Assembly: GCF_944387805.1 (NCBI RefSeq)
Contig: NZ_CALXGI010000016.1
Location: forward strand, 1-49,111
Reading direction: 5' to 3'
From: an uncultured Pseudoflavonifractor sp.
Lineage (GTDB): Bacteria; Bacillota; Clostridia; Oscillospirales; Oscillospiraceae
Length of the DNA: 49,111 bases
The notes under the pieces were generated by a model. The model worked only from the letters and a program-made list of their open reading frames with translations. It was not told where the DNA came from and did no database searches. The position numbers and the translations under genes are program-made. Positions 16,305 to 24,451 of this stretch are shown here, piece by piece; within the stretch, counting starts at the first letter, position 1, and every line of letters starts with the position of its first letter.

Positions 16305-17438
16305 ATGGAGAAACGGCATTTTGCGTCCATCGGGGAGGATATCTCCCTGCTGGGCTATGGCTGCATGCGCTTTCCCACCCGTAAGAGCGACGGCATGATT
16401 GCCGTCCGGGAGAGCCGCCGCCTGCTGGAACGGGCCCATGAGGCGGGGGTCAACTATTTTGACACCGCCTGGAACTACCACAGGGGGGAGAGCGAGCCCT
16501 TTCTGGGGCAGGTGCTCTCCAAGTGGGACCGGCTGAGCTATCACCTGGCCACCAAGCTGCCCACCTGGCTGGCCAAATCCGCCTCCGACGTGGAGGATAT
16601 CTTTACCCGCCAGCTCCAGCGCTGCCGGGTGGACTACTTCGACTTCTATCTGGCCCACAGCATTACCGCCGAGCATTATGCCACCTTCCAGGCCTCGGGG
16701 GCCTACCAGGTTCTGTCCCACGAGAAGGCCCGGGGCCGCATCCGCCGGCTGGGCTTCTCCTTCCACGACCGGCCCGAGCTGCTGGAGAAGATTCTGGACG
16801 ACCACCAGTGGGACTTTGTCCAGCTCCAGCTCAACTACCTGGACTGGGATCTGCAGGACGCAAAGCGCCAGTATGAGATTGTCACGCAGCGGGGTCTGCC
16901 CGTCATCGTCATGGAGCCGGTGCGGGGCGGAGCTCTGGCCAGCCTGACCCCCGCCGCCCGTACCGTGCTGGAAGAAGCCGCGCCGGGCAGGAGCGCCGCC
17001 TCCTGGGCCCTGCGGTATGCCGCCTCCCTGCCGGGGGTGATGACCGTACTCTCCGGCATGTCGGCCATGGACCAGGTGGATGACAACATTTCCACCATGT
17101 CCCCCTTCCAGCCTCTCTCAGGCGAGGAGCGGGCCGTGCTGGCCAGGGCGGTGGAGGTATACCGCTCCGCCGGCACCATCCCCTGCACCGGCTGCCGGTA
17201 CTGCACCGACTGCCCCAGGCATGTGGACATCCCCCGCATCTTCGCCATCTACAACCAGTTCTGCGTGGACGGAAAGAAGAGCTCCTTTGACAACACCTGG
17301 GACCTGATTCCCGAATCCATGCGGCCCGACCAGTGCGTCCGCTGCGGCCAGTGTGTGGACCGCTGCCCCCAGCATATCGCCATCCCAGACCGCCTGGCGG
17401 AGGTGGCCGCAGCCGCCGCCGAGGCTGCCAAGGGCTGA
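16305..17438 (+). CDS. Aldo/keto reductase with C-terminal ferredoxin domain
   Basis: A 377-residue fusion: residues ~1-280 are an aldo/keto reductase TIM barrel (GYGCMRFPT near the start, FDTAWNYHRGESE with the conserved Asp and Tyr, LAHS, and RRLGFSFHD); residues ~290-365 carry two 4Fe-4S-type clusters of Cys at 294 (CTGCRYCTDC) and 344 (CVRCGQCVDRC). Such proteins are common in anaerobes as predicted oxidoreductases; substrates are unknown. GGGAGG precedes the ATG. It is monocistronic, with its own promoter and a strong terminator. Confidence 0.94.
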   Translation: MEKRHFASIGEDISLLGYGCMRFPTRKSDGMIAVRESRRLLERAHEAGVNYFDTAWNYHRGESEPFLGQVLSKWDRLSYHLATKLPTWLAKSASDVEDIFTRQLQRCRVDYFDFYLAHSITAEHYATFQASGAYQVLSHEKARGRIRRLGFSFHDRPELLEKILDDHQWDFVQLQLNYLDWDLQDAKRQYEIVTQRGLPVIVMEPVRGGALASLTPAARTVLEEAAPGRSAASWALRYAASLPGVMTVLSGMSAMDQVDDNISTMSPFQPLSGEERAVLARAVEVYRSAGTIPCTGCRYCTDCPRHVDIPRIFAIYNQFCVDGKKSSFDNTWDLIPESMRPDQCVRCGQCVDRCPQHIAIPDRLAEVAAAAAEAAKG

Positions 17439-17474
17439 GGCGTTTCACTTTCCGGGCAGCAATTGCGGCCAAGG

Positions 17475-17522
17475 AAGCCGGAAACCCGCCGCACTGCGTG
17501 CGGCGGGTTTCCGGCTTTGATT
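17475..17522 (+). terminator. Terminator of the aldo/keto reductase gene
   Basis: A perfect 19-bp stem (17475-17493 with 17499-17517), 5-nt loop, followed by TGATTT. Confidence 0.8.
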
Positions 17523-17551
17523 TGGAAGAGAGAGGAATAGAAGAGGGAGAA

Positions 17552-17701
17552 ATGAAAGACTCGCTTATATATATGGAAACACGGAAAACCGTGTTGTCTC
17601 TGGTCCGCCACAACAGCCCGAGGCGGTATCGGTGGTGTTCCTTTGCTGTGACTATAAGATACCACCGGGGCAGCGGAAATTGTTGGACGGATTTTAAATA
17701 A
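17552..17701 (+). CDS. Possible small protein, unknown
   Basis: A 49-residue frame starting MKDSLIYMETRK has a GAGGGAG site directly before its ATG. It has basic, aromatic-rich residues and no recognised domain, and its codon use is unlike the GC-rich neighbours. It lies in the otherwise empty 17519-17763 gap, which also holds a small hairpin (17578-17595) and a weak terminator-like fold near 17702-17735. It may be chance. Confidence 0.2.
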   Translation: MKDSLIYMETRKTVLSLVRHNSPRRYRWCSFAVTIRYHRGSGNCWTDFK

Positions 17702-17763
17702 GATGTGAAGATTATGTAAACACCATCTTTTTTATTTCAACGCGCTTAACTGCGACTTTTGTC

Positions 17764-17792
17764 TTGACTGCCTCTGCCCGGTCGTTTATACT
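17764..17792 (+). promoter_or_regulatory. Consensus promoter of the lar leader
   Basis: TTGACT (17764-17769), a 17-nt spacer and TATACT (17787-17792) make a strong sigma-A promoter; transcription should start near 17799, ~175 nt before larE. Confidence 0.8.
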
Positions 17793-17798
17793 GATAAA

Positions 17799-17934
17799 AT
17801 TAGAGGCCAAGCGGCCTCCTTGGGGCCCAGAAGGGCCCCCCTTACCGTGTTTTTTCCTCTCCCCGGCCCAGCGCGCGGCAGAGCGCCGCGTAAGATGTCA
17901 GAAGACATGCCCCACTGTGGGTATGTCTTTTTTT
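17799..17934 (+). ncRNA. Structured leader RNA upstream of larE (candidate attenuator/riboswitch)
   Basis: From the predicted start the RNA folds into successive hairpins: GAGGCC/GGCCTC with loop AAGC (17803-17818), GGGGCCC/GGGCCCC with loop AGAA (17822-17839), CGCGGC/GCCGCG (17874-17890) and an intrinsic terminator (17902-17934). ATGTC at 17895-17899 can instead pair with GACAT (17904-17908), the terminator's left arm, giving mutually exclusive folds. CCGGCCC (17863-17869) is also complementary to GGGCCGG (17943-17949), beyond the terminator. I do not recognise a known riboswitch family. A free-standing small RNA is the alternative. Confidence 0.55.
17902..17934 (+). terminator. Intrinsic terminator in the larE leader
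   Basis: An 11-bp stem with one G-U pair (17902-17912 with 17919-17929), loop CACTGT, and a run of seven T. It ends 40 nt before the larE ATG, inside its leader. Confidence 0.85.
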
Positions 17935-17974
17935 GTTGCTCCGGGCCGGATATTCTTTCCTCAGGAGGATATTT

Positions 17975-18727
17975 ATGACCCTTCAGGACTTTTTTCGCGA
18001 GAATCCCAAGGCTGCCCTGGCCTTTTCCGGCGGCGCGGATTCGGCCTATCTCCTCTGGGCGGCCAGGGAGTGGGCGGAGGATGTAAAGGCCTATTATGTC
18101 CGCTCCCCCTTCCAGCCCGCCTTTGAGCTTGCCGACGCCAAGCGGCTGGCGGAGGAGCTGCACATGCCCATGGCGCTGCTGGAGGCCGACGTGCTGTCGG
18201 TGCCCGGCGCGGCGGCCAACGGCCCCGACCGGTGCTACCACTGCAAAACCGCCCTGTTCACCCTTTTGAAAAATGCGGCCCTGGCGGACGGGTACTCCCT
18301 TCTCATCGACGGCACCAACGCCTCGGACGACGCCGGGGACCGGCCCGGTATGCGGGCGCTGAAGGAGCTGGCCGTCCGTTCTCCCCTGCGGGAGTGCGGC
18401 ATCACCAAGGCGGAGGTGCGGCAGCGGTCTAAAGAGGCGGGGCTGTTCACCTGGGACAAGCCCGCCTATGCCTGTCTGGCCACCCGGGTGCCCACGGGCA
18501 CAGCCATCACGCCGGAGGCTCTCTCCGCGGTGGAGGGTGCGGAAAACGCCCTGGCCGCCCTGGGCTATCGGGATTTCCGGGTTCGTCTCTTCCACGGCGC
18601 GGCCAAACTTGAGCTGACGGAGGGCGATTTCATGAGAGCGGCAGGTGAGCGTGAGGCGGTCAAAGCCGCCCTTTCCCCCTGGTTCAAGACCGTACTGCTG
18701 GACTGCAATACACGGACGGGAGGCTGA
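17975..18727 (+). CDS. larE: Nickel-pincer cofactor biosynthesis protein LarE
   Basis: A 250-residue PP-loop enzyme. LarE adenylates and then donates sulfur to the pyridinium dicarboxylate mononucleotide made by LarB; in many species the sulfur comes from its own cysteine. The PP-loop FSGGADSAY is at ~residues 15-23; the Cys in YACLATR is Cys167, matching the sulfur-donor position of the sacrificial type, and an RCYHCK motif lies earlier (~residues 86-91). ATG 17975 follows AGGAGG by 6 nt. It is the first gene after the leader and is 5 nt from larB. Confidence 0.93.
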   Translation: MTLQDFFRENPKAALAFSGGADSAYLLWAAREWAEDVKAYYVRSPFQPAFELADAKRLAEELHMPMALLEADVLSVPGAAANGPDRCYHCKTALFTLLKNAALADGYSLLIDGTNASDDAGDRPGMRALKELAVRSPLRECGITKAEVRQRSKEAGLFTWDKPAYACLATRVPTGTAITPEALSAVEGAENALAALGYRDFRVRLFHGAAKLELTEGDFMRAAGEREAVKAALSPWFKTVLLDCNTRTGG

Positions 18728-18732
18728 CAAAT

Positions 18733-19527
18733 ATGGACAACAAGCGGGATATTCTCTCTCTGCTCCGGTCGGTGGCGGCCGGGGAGTCCACCCCCGAGGA
18801 CGCCCTGCTGGAGCTGAAGCTGTCCCCCTTTGAGGATTTGGGCTACGCCAAGGTGGATTACCACCGGTCGGTGCGCCAGGGCAACGCGGAGGTCATCTAC
18901 GGCGCGGGCAAGACGCCGGAGCAGATTGTCGGCATTGTGGCCGCCATGCACAAGCGGGGCTGCGGCAACATTCTCATCACCCGCATCGGTCTGGAGGCCG
19001 CGGAGATGGTGAGCCGGACGGCGGAGCTGGACTATCACCCTGAAGCCAAGCTGGCGGTGGCCTGGCCCCGGCCGGACACCCCTTCCCTAGGCCACATCGT
19101 GGTGGCCACCGGGGGCACCAGCGACCTGCCGGTGGCCGAGGAGGCCGCCCTCACCGCCGAGGCCATGGGCAACCATGTCACCCGGCTGTACGACGTGGGC
19201 GTGGCGGGGCTCCACCGGCTGCTGTCCAAGCTGGACGTGCTCATGTCCGCCCGGTGCGTGGTGGCGGTGGCTGGCATGGAGGGCGCTCTTGCCAGCGTGG
19301 TGGGCGGTCTGGTGGACTGCCCGGTCATCGCCGTGCCCACCAGCGTGGGGTACGGCGCCTCCTTCCACGGCCTGTCCGCCCTGCTGTCCATGCTCAACTC
19401 CTGCGCCTCCGGCTCCGCCGTGGTCAATATCGACAACGGCTTCGGCGCCGGGTATCTGGCCAGCATGATCAATCAGATGGAGGGTCTGCCCTCCCAAGAC
19501 CAACACAAGGAGGCTTCCCAGCCGTGA
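18733..19527 (+). CDS. larB: Pyridinium-3,5-biscarboxylic acid mononucleotide synthase LarB
   Basis: A 264-residue LarB: an N-terminal helical part and a C-terminal PurE (AIR carboxylase)-like domain (VVATGGTSDLPVAEEA, YDVGVAGLHRLL, VAGMEGALASVVGGL, VGYGASFHG). LarB carboxylates and hydrolyses nicotinic acid adenine dinucleotide to form the first intermediate of the nickel-pincer nucleotide. GGGAGG precedes the ATG by 9-10 nt. Its stop overlaps the GTG start of larC (GTGA), so translation is coupled. Confidence 0.95.
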   Translation: MDNKRDILSLLRSVAAGESTPEDALLELKLSPFEDLGYAKVDYHRSVRQGNAEVIYGAGKTPEQIVGIVAAMHKRGCGNILITRIGLEAAEMVSRTAELDYHPEAKLAVAWPRPDTPSLGHIVVATGGTSDLPVAEEAALTAEAMGNHVTRLYDVGVAGLHRLLSKLDVLMSARCVVAVAGMEGALASVVGGLVDCPVIAVPTSVGYGASFHGLSALLSMLNSCASGSAVVNIDNGFGAGYLASMINQMEGLPSQDQHKEASQP

Positions 19528-20885
19528 AAATTCTGTACCTGGAGTGCAACATGGGCGCGGCGGGCGACATGCTCATGTCCGCCCTCTACGAGCTGCTGCC
19601 CGACAAGGCGGCCTTTGTCAGCACCATGAATTCCCTGGGCCTGCCCGGGGTCACCCTGACCCCTCTGTCCGCCAAGACCTGCGGCATTGCGGGCACCCGG
19701 ATGGAGGTGACCGTGGGCGGCCAGGAGGAGGAGTCCCACGACGTGCCAATGGCCGCCGCTGAGGGGCACATCCACGTCCACCCCCACGACCATGAGCATC
19801 ATCACCACGACCACTGTCATCCGGAGAACCCCCACTGTCCCGGCCATGACCACTGCCACGAGCACCACCATGACCACCATGAGCATGACCACGGCCATCA
19901 CCACCATCACCACCATCACCACGCCTCCCCCGGCCACATCGCTTCTCTTATCAGCGGCCTGCCCCTGCCCGGGGAGGTGAAGGCCCACGCCCAGGCGGTA
20001 TACGACGCCATCGCCGCCGCCGAGGCCAAGGCCCACGGCTGCCCGGTAGACCAGGTCCACTTCCACGAGGTGGGGGCCCTGGACGCGGTGGCCGACGTGG
20101 TGGGCGTGTGCTACGCCATGTATCTGCTCTCCCCCGACAAAATTGTGGCCTCCCCCGTTCACGTGGGCAGCGGCTTTGTCCGGTGCGCCCACGGAGTGGT
20201 GCCGGTGCCCGCTCCCGCCACCGCCTTCCTGCTGGAGGGCGTGCCCTCCTATGGCGGCGAGGTGAAGGGTGAGCTGTGCACTCCCACCGGGGCCGCTCTA
20301 GTGGCCCACTTCGCAAAGGAATTTGGACCCATTCCCGTCATGGCCACCCGCGGCGTGGGCTACGGCGTGGGCAAGAAGGAGTTTGAACGGGCCAACTGCG
20401 TCCGGGCCTTTTGGGGTGAGACGGCGGACGCCGCCAACGGCGAGATTGCCGAGCTGGTGTGCAACGTGGACGACATGACCCCCGAGGCCCTGTCCTACGC
20501 CTGCGCCCGGCTGCTGGAGGAGGGGGCTCTGGACGTGTACGCCACCCCCGGCGTGATGAAAAAGGGCCGTCCCGGCCATGTGATCACGGTGCTGTGTGAC
20601 CCGGCCCGTGAGGAGCAGCTGGCCAGGGCCGTGCTGCGGGAGACTGCCACCAACGGCCTGCGGGCCCGTCGGTGGGACAAGTATTTCCTCACCCCCGGCC
20701 GGGAGACGGCAGAGACCCCCTTCGGTCCCATCCGCATCAAGACAGCCCAGGGCTGGGGCATTTCCCACCGCAAGCCGGAGTATGACGACGTGGCCGCTGC
20801 GGCCCGCCGGGCAGGGGTTCCCTTCGCCCAGGTGTGGGAGGCGGCCCTGACTGGAAGGAAAAAGGAGGATTCTTCCCATGAATGA
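19524..20885 (+). CDS. larC: Nickel insertion protein LarC with extreme His-rich loop
   Basis: A 453-residue LarC, the CTP-dependent enzyme that inserts nickel into the pincer nucleotide. The N-terminal domain begins LYLECNMGAAGDM; residues 81-133 (19764-19922) hold 31 His in 53 positions plus several Cys and Asp, probably binding or storing nickel. The C-terminal part contains VDQVHFHEVGALDAVADV, GELCTPTGAAL and CNVDDMTPE. In Lactobacillus plantarum LarC is made by frameshifting between two frames; here it is a single intact frame. GTG start with AAGGAGG upstream. The last 8 bp overlap the next gene. Confidence 0.95.
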   Translation: MKILYLECNMGAAGDMLMSALYELLPDKAAFVSTMNSLGLPGVTLTPLSAKTCGIAGTRMEVTVGGQEEESHDVPMAAAEGHIHVHPHDHEHHHHDHCHPENPHCPGHDHCHEHHHDHHEHDHGHHHHHHHHHASPGHIASLISGLPLPGEVKAHAQAVYDAIAAAEAKAHGCPVDQVHFHEVGALDAVADVVGVCYAMYLLSPDKIVASPVHVGSGFVRCAHGVVPVPAPATAFLLEGVPSYGGEVKGELCTPTGAALVAHFAKEFGPIPVMATRGVGYGVGKKEFERANCVRAFWGETADAANGEIAELVCNVDDMTPEALSYACARLLEEGALDVYATPGVMKKGRPGHVITVLCDPAREEQLARAVLRETATNGLRARRWDKYFLTPGRETAETPFGPIRIKTAQGWGISHRKPEYDDVAAAARRAGVPFAQVWEAALTGRKKEDSSHE

Positions 20886-21405
20886 GGCTCTCTGGAACAA
20901 ATGCGCGGAATTTCACGGCCACAAGTGCCCCGGTCTGGCCACCGGCTTCCGGGTGGCCACCGAGGCCATGGCCAAGCTGGGGCTGGACGCCCCCGAGGCT
21001 GACGAGGAGCTGGTGTGCGTCACGGAGAACGACACCTGCGCCGTGGACGCGGTACAGGTGATCACCGGCTGCACTATGGGCAAGGGCAATCTCATTTACC
21101 GGGGCACCGGCAAGATGGTCTTTACCTTCTACCGCCGCAAGAGCGGCAAGGGCCTGCGGGTGGCGGTAAAGCCCGGGGACCGTACCATGGACCGGCCCGC
21201 CCGGCAGAACTGGCTCCTCACCGCCCCGGTGGAGGAGGTGCTCTCCTTCTCCCGGCCCACCCGGCCCGTCCCCGAGAAGGCCCGCATCTTCGGCAACGTG
21301 ACCTGCGCCCGGTGCGGAGAGACCATCCCCGAGCACAAGGCCCGGCTTCACCAGGGTGAGCTGCTCTGTCTGGACTGCTTCCAGCCCTACGACCGCGGGT
21401 GGTAA
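20878..21405 (+). CDS. FmdE family protein with C-terminal zinc ribbon
   Basis: A 175-residue protein. The N-terminal ~130 residues are the FmdE domain (formylmethanofuran dehydrogenase subunit E-like), with its start motif FHGHKCPGLATGFR and later NDTCAVDAVQVITGCT; residues ~140-170 form a zinc-ribbon (CARCGE ... CLDCF). No formylmethanofuran dehydrogenase is nearby; FmdE-like proteins occur in many bacteria, often beside metal-uptake or metallocofactor genes. The 8-bp overlap with larC and the ABC genes downstream suggest a metal-handling role in the nickel pathway, which is inference. Confidence 0.88.
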   Translation: MNEALWNKCAEFHGHKCPGLATGFRVATEAMAKLGLDAPEADEELVCVTENDTCAVDAVQVITGCTMGKGNLIYRGTGKMVFTFYRRKSGKGLRVAVKPGDRTMDRPARQNWLLTAPVEEVLSFSRPTRPVPEKARIFGNVTCARCGETIPEHKARLHQGELLCLDCFQPYDRGW

Positions 21406-21457
21406 ACAGCTTTTTCACCACCTTTCCCCTTCCAACCCCATATAAAGGAGTTTTCCC

Positions 21458-22579
21458 ATGAAAAAGCAACCCCGTCTCCCCGCTCTGCTGCTCTCCCTGC
21501 TGCTTCTGGCCGGATGTGCCGCCGCGCCCGCCGGCTCCTCCCCCGCTCCGTCCACGCCGCCGGAGCAGACCGCTGAGGCCAGCGGCACCCGCACCATCAC
21601 CGACGCCGCCGGGCGCCAGGTGGAAATTCCCGAGACCGTGTCCTCTGTGGTGTGCGTGGGAGTGTGCACCCTGCGGTACACCACCTACCTCCAGGCCCAG
21701 GACCTGGCGGTAGGGGTGGAGCAGGACGAGGTGGACGCCCCCATCACCAAACCCTTCAGCTACTTCAATCAGGACCTGTTCGCCTCCCTGCCCGTCACCG
21801 GCAGCAACGGCGAGACCTATGATGAGGAGATTTTAAAGGTCAATCCCGACGTGATTGTGGCCAACACCGACGCAGACAGCGCCCAGGCCCTCCAGGACAG
21901 GACGGGCATCCCCGTGGTGGTGGTGCCTCTCAATGAGGGCATGTTTGACGGAAACGTGTTCCAGATTCTCTCCATCCTGGGGGAGGTATACCACAGGGAG
22001 GACCGGGCAGAGGAGCTCTCGGACTACCTGAAGGGCATCCAGGCCGACCTGGCGGAGCGCACCGCCGGGGTGGCCGACGGGGACAAGCCCACGGTGTACG
22101 TCTCCGGCGTGTCCTTCAAGGGCTCCCACGGCTTTGAGGGCACCGAGGCGGGGTACGCCCCCCTGGCGGCTCTCAACGGGGTAAATCTGGCGGACACCAC
22201 CGGCCAAACCGGCGCCTTCAGCCTGGACCCGGAGCAGGTGCTCGCCTGGGACCCGGACGTGATTTTTGTGGACTTCAACGGCCTGCCCCTCATCAGCGAG
22301 GACTACGCCTCCAACCCGGACTTCTACAACAGCCTCACCGCTGTGAAGGAAGGCCGTGTATACAGCCAGATCTCCTTCCGGTACAGCGCCACCAACACCG
22401 AGCTGGCTCTGGCCGACGCCTACTACATGGGCAAGGTGCTCTACCCGGAGGAATTTGCCGACGTGGACGTTGCCGCCAAGTTTGACGAGATCTTTGAGAC
22501 CATGCTGGGGGTGGAGGACGCCTATGCCCAGTACCAGGCGGCGGGCTATGAATTCAAGGAGATGACCCTGGGTGGGTAA
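21458..22579 (+). CDS. ABC transporter substrate-binding lipoprotein (BtuF/FepB type)
   Basis: A 373-residue class III binding protein (Peripla_BP_2): lipoprotein signal with lipobox LLAGC, then TITDAAGRQVEIPETVSSVV as the family opening and ILKVNPDVIVAN in the first lobe. This family binds ferric siderophores, cobalamin, haem or other metal chelates. Given the lar genes upstream a nickel chelate is a reasonable guess; there is no sequence proof. AAGGAG precedes the ATG. It overlaps the permease gene by 8 bp. Confidence 0.9.
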   Translation: MKKQPRLPALLLSLLLLAGCAAAPAGSSPAPSTPPEQTAEASGTRTITDAAGRQVEIPETVSSVVCVGVCTLRYTTYLQAQDLAVGVEQDEVDAPITKPFSYFNQDLFASLPVTGSNGETYDEEILKVNPDVIVANTDADSAQALQDRTGIPVVVVPLNEGMFDGNVFQILSILGEVYHREDRAEELSDYLKGIQADLAERTAGVADGDKPTVYVSGVSFKGSHGFEGTEAGYAPLAALNGVNLADTTGQTGAFSLDPEQVLAWDPDVIFVDFNGLPLISEDYASNPDFYNSLTAVKEGRVYSQISFRYSATNTELALADAYYMGKVLYPEEFADVDVAAKFDEIFETMLGVEDAYAQYQAAGYEFKEMTLGG

Positions 22580-23648
22580 GGGCGCGGACGCGGTGCGCCT
22601 GAGCGCGCCGGAGGCCTACTCCCGCCACCGGGCCAGGAATATGGGCGTCCTGCTGGCCCTGTGCGGGGTGCTGCTCCTGGCGGCCCTGCTGTCTCTCCGG
22701 GCCGGGTCCTACAACACGCCGGTGCTGGAGCTCATCAGGGGCATTGCAGGCAGGGCGGAGGACAACAGCGTCAACATTGTGGTGCGCAACATGCGCCTGC
22801 CCCGGATCTGCACCGCCATTCTGGGCGGCGCCGGGCTTGGCGTGGCCGGCGTGGTGCTCCAGTCGGTGCTGCGCAACCCCCTGGCCTCCTCCAGCACCCT
22901 GGGCATCTCCCAGGGCGCCGGATTTGGCGCCGCCTTCGCCATCATCGTGCTGGGCGCCGGGCTCCAGGCCGGGGGCGGCGTCACCTTCTCCAACCCGGCC
23001 CTCATCGGCCTGTGTGCCTTCGCCGGCAGCATGGCCGTGTCGGTGCTCATTCTGGCCCTGTCCCGCCTGGGGCAGATCACTCCTGAGGCCATGGTGCTCT
23101 CCGGCGTGGCCCTCAGCTCCCTGTTCTCCGGGGCCACCACTTTATTGCAGTACTTTGCCGACGAGGTGCAGCTGACCTCTCTGGTGTTCTGGACCTTCGG
23201 CGACCTGGGCCGCACCGGCTGGGATGAGGTGGGCATTATGGCGGCGGTGGTGTCCGCCGCGGGGCTCTATTTCTTCTTCAACCGCTGGAACTACAACGCC
23301 CTGGAGAGCGGCGAGCAGACTGCCGTCAGCCTGGGCGTCAACGTGAGCCGCCTGCGGATTGTCAACGTGCTCATCTGCTCGGTGGTGGCGGCGGTGGTGG
23401 TGTCCTACGTGGGCATCATCAACTTCATCGGCCTGGTGGCCCCCCACATTGTCCGCCGTTTCCTGGGCAACAACTACTGCTATCTCATCCCCGGCTCCGC
23501 CCTCATGGGGGCCGTGCTGCTACTGCTGGGGGACCTGGTGGCCCGGAACGTGGTGGCCCCGGTGGTGCTGCCCATCGGCGCCATCACCTCCTTCCTGGGG
23601 GCTCCCCTGTTCCTCTACCTGCTGTTCAAAGGACGGAACCGCTCATGA
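22572..23648 (+). CDS. FecCD/BtuC family ABC permease
   Basis: A 358-residue polytopic protein with ~9-10 membrane helices, a BtuC-type importer permease. Typical features are RLPR early (MRLPRICTAILGGAGLG), GVVLQSVLRNPLASSSTLGISQGA and, near the end, NFIGLVAPHIVRRFLG, which contacts the ATPase. GTG start with AAGGAG 10 nt upstream, inside the end of the binding-protein gene. It presumably forms a homodimer with the next gene's ATPase. Confidence 0.94.
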   Translation: MGKGADAVRLSAPEAYSRHRARNMGVLLALCGVLLLAALLSLRAGSYNTPVLELIRGIAGRAEDNSVNIVVRNMRLPRICTAILGGAGLGVAGVVLQSVLRNPLASSSTLGISQGAGFGAAFAIIVLGAGLQAGGGVTFSNPALIGLCAFAGSMAVSVLILALSRLGQITPEAMVLSGVALSSLFSGATTLLQYFADEVQLTSLVFWTFGDLGRTGWDEVGIMAAVVSAAGLYFFFNRWNYNALESGEQTAVSLGVNVSRLRIVNVLICSVVAAVVVSYVGIINFIGLVAPHIVRRFLGNNYCYLIPGSALMGAVLLLLGDLVARNVVAPVVLPIGAITSFLGAPLFLYLLFKGRNRS

Positions 23649-24400
23649 TGACTGTGGAACATCTGAATTTCTCCTACCGTTGCGGCCGGCAAATCCTCCA
23701 TGACGTGTCCTTTGAGGCCCGCAGCGGGGAGTGTCTGGCCATTCTGGGCAACAACGGCGCAGGCAAGAGCACCCTGCTCAAGTGCTTCAGCCATATTTTA
23801 AAGCCCCAGTCCGGTTCGGTACGGGTGGACGGGGCCGAGCTGCTCACCATGTCCCACGGGGAGATGGCCCGGAACGTGGCCTTTGTGGCCCAGAATCCCC
23901 CGGCCAGCCATTTGACGGTGTACGACATGGTTCTGCTGGGCCGCAAGCCCTACATGAAGTGGGGGGCCACGGCGGAGGACTACCGCCTGGTGGACGGGAT
24001 GCTGTCCGCCCTGGGCCTGGAGGACATGGCCGTCCGGCCCATGGACCGGCTGTCCGGCGGCGAGCAGCAGAAGATCATGCTGGCCCGGGCCCTGGTGCAG
24101 CAGCCCAGGGTGCTGCTGCTGGACGAGCCCACCAGCAGCCTGGACCTGCACAACCAGTATGAGGTGCTCTCCCTGGTGCAGAAGCTGTGCCGGGCCCAGG
24201 ATATCGCCGCCGTCATGGTTATCCACGACCTGAACCTGGCCCTGCGGTACTGCGACCGCTTTCTCCTGCTCCACGGCGGCCGGGTCCACGCCTTCGGAGA
24301 CGCGTCGGTGGTCAGTACAGAGAACATCCGGGACGTGTACCGCATCAGCGCCCGGGTCTGCCGGGTGGACGGCATCCCGGTCGTAGTGCCGGTGTGCTGA
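23645..24400 (+). CDS. ABC transporter ATP-binding protein (FecE/BtuD type)
   Basis: A 251-residue ATPase with Walker A GNNGAGKST, signature LSGGEQQK and Walker B VLLLDEPTSSLD, of the class that pairs with FecCD permeases. ATGA overlap with the permease gene. Last gene of the lar-fmdE-ABC run; a strong terminator follows. Confidence 0.95.
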   Translation: MMTVEHLNFSYRCGRQILHDVSFEARSGECLAILGNNGAGKSTLLKCFSHILKPQSGSVRVDGAELLTMSHGEMARNVAFVAQNPPASHLTVYDMVLLGRKPYMKWGATAEDYRLVDGMLSALGLEDMAVRPMDRLSGGEQQKIMLARALVQQPRVLLLDEPTSSLDLHNQYEVLSLVQKLCRAQDIAAVMVIHDLNLALRYCDRFLLLHGGRVHAFGDASVVSTENIRDVYRISARVCRVDGIPVVVPVC

Positions 24401-24406
24401 ATACGC

Positions 24407-24446
24407 AAAAATGCCCCTGCGCCCATGGGCGCAGGGGTATTTTTTG
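24407..24446. terminator. Bidirectional terminator between the ABC ATPase and the BI-1 gene
   Basis: A palindromic stem (ATGCCCCTGCGCC at 24411-24423 with its complement ending at 24440, loop CATG) has A-runs before and a T-run after, between converging genes. Confidence 0.9.
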
Positions 24447-24451
24447 TCTTG

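Noticed and set aside
17799..17934. Leader RNA as a NiCo, cobalamin or molybdenum-cofactor riboswitch
   Set aside because: I could not find the conserved cores of those families as I remember them; without a covariance search I leave it as unassigned.
19792..19922. CAC/CAT-rich stretch as a repeat array or CRISPR
   Set aside because: It encodes the His-rich loop of LarC in frame; there are no regular spacers. No CRISPR array was seen anywhere in the window.
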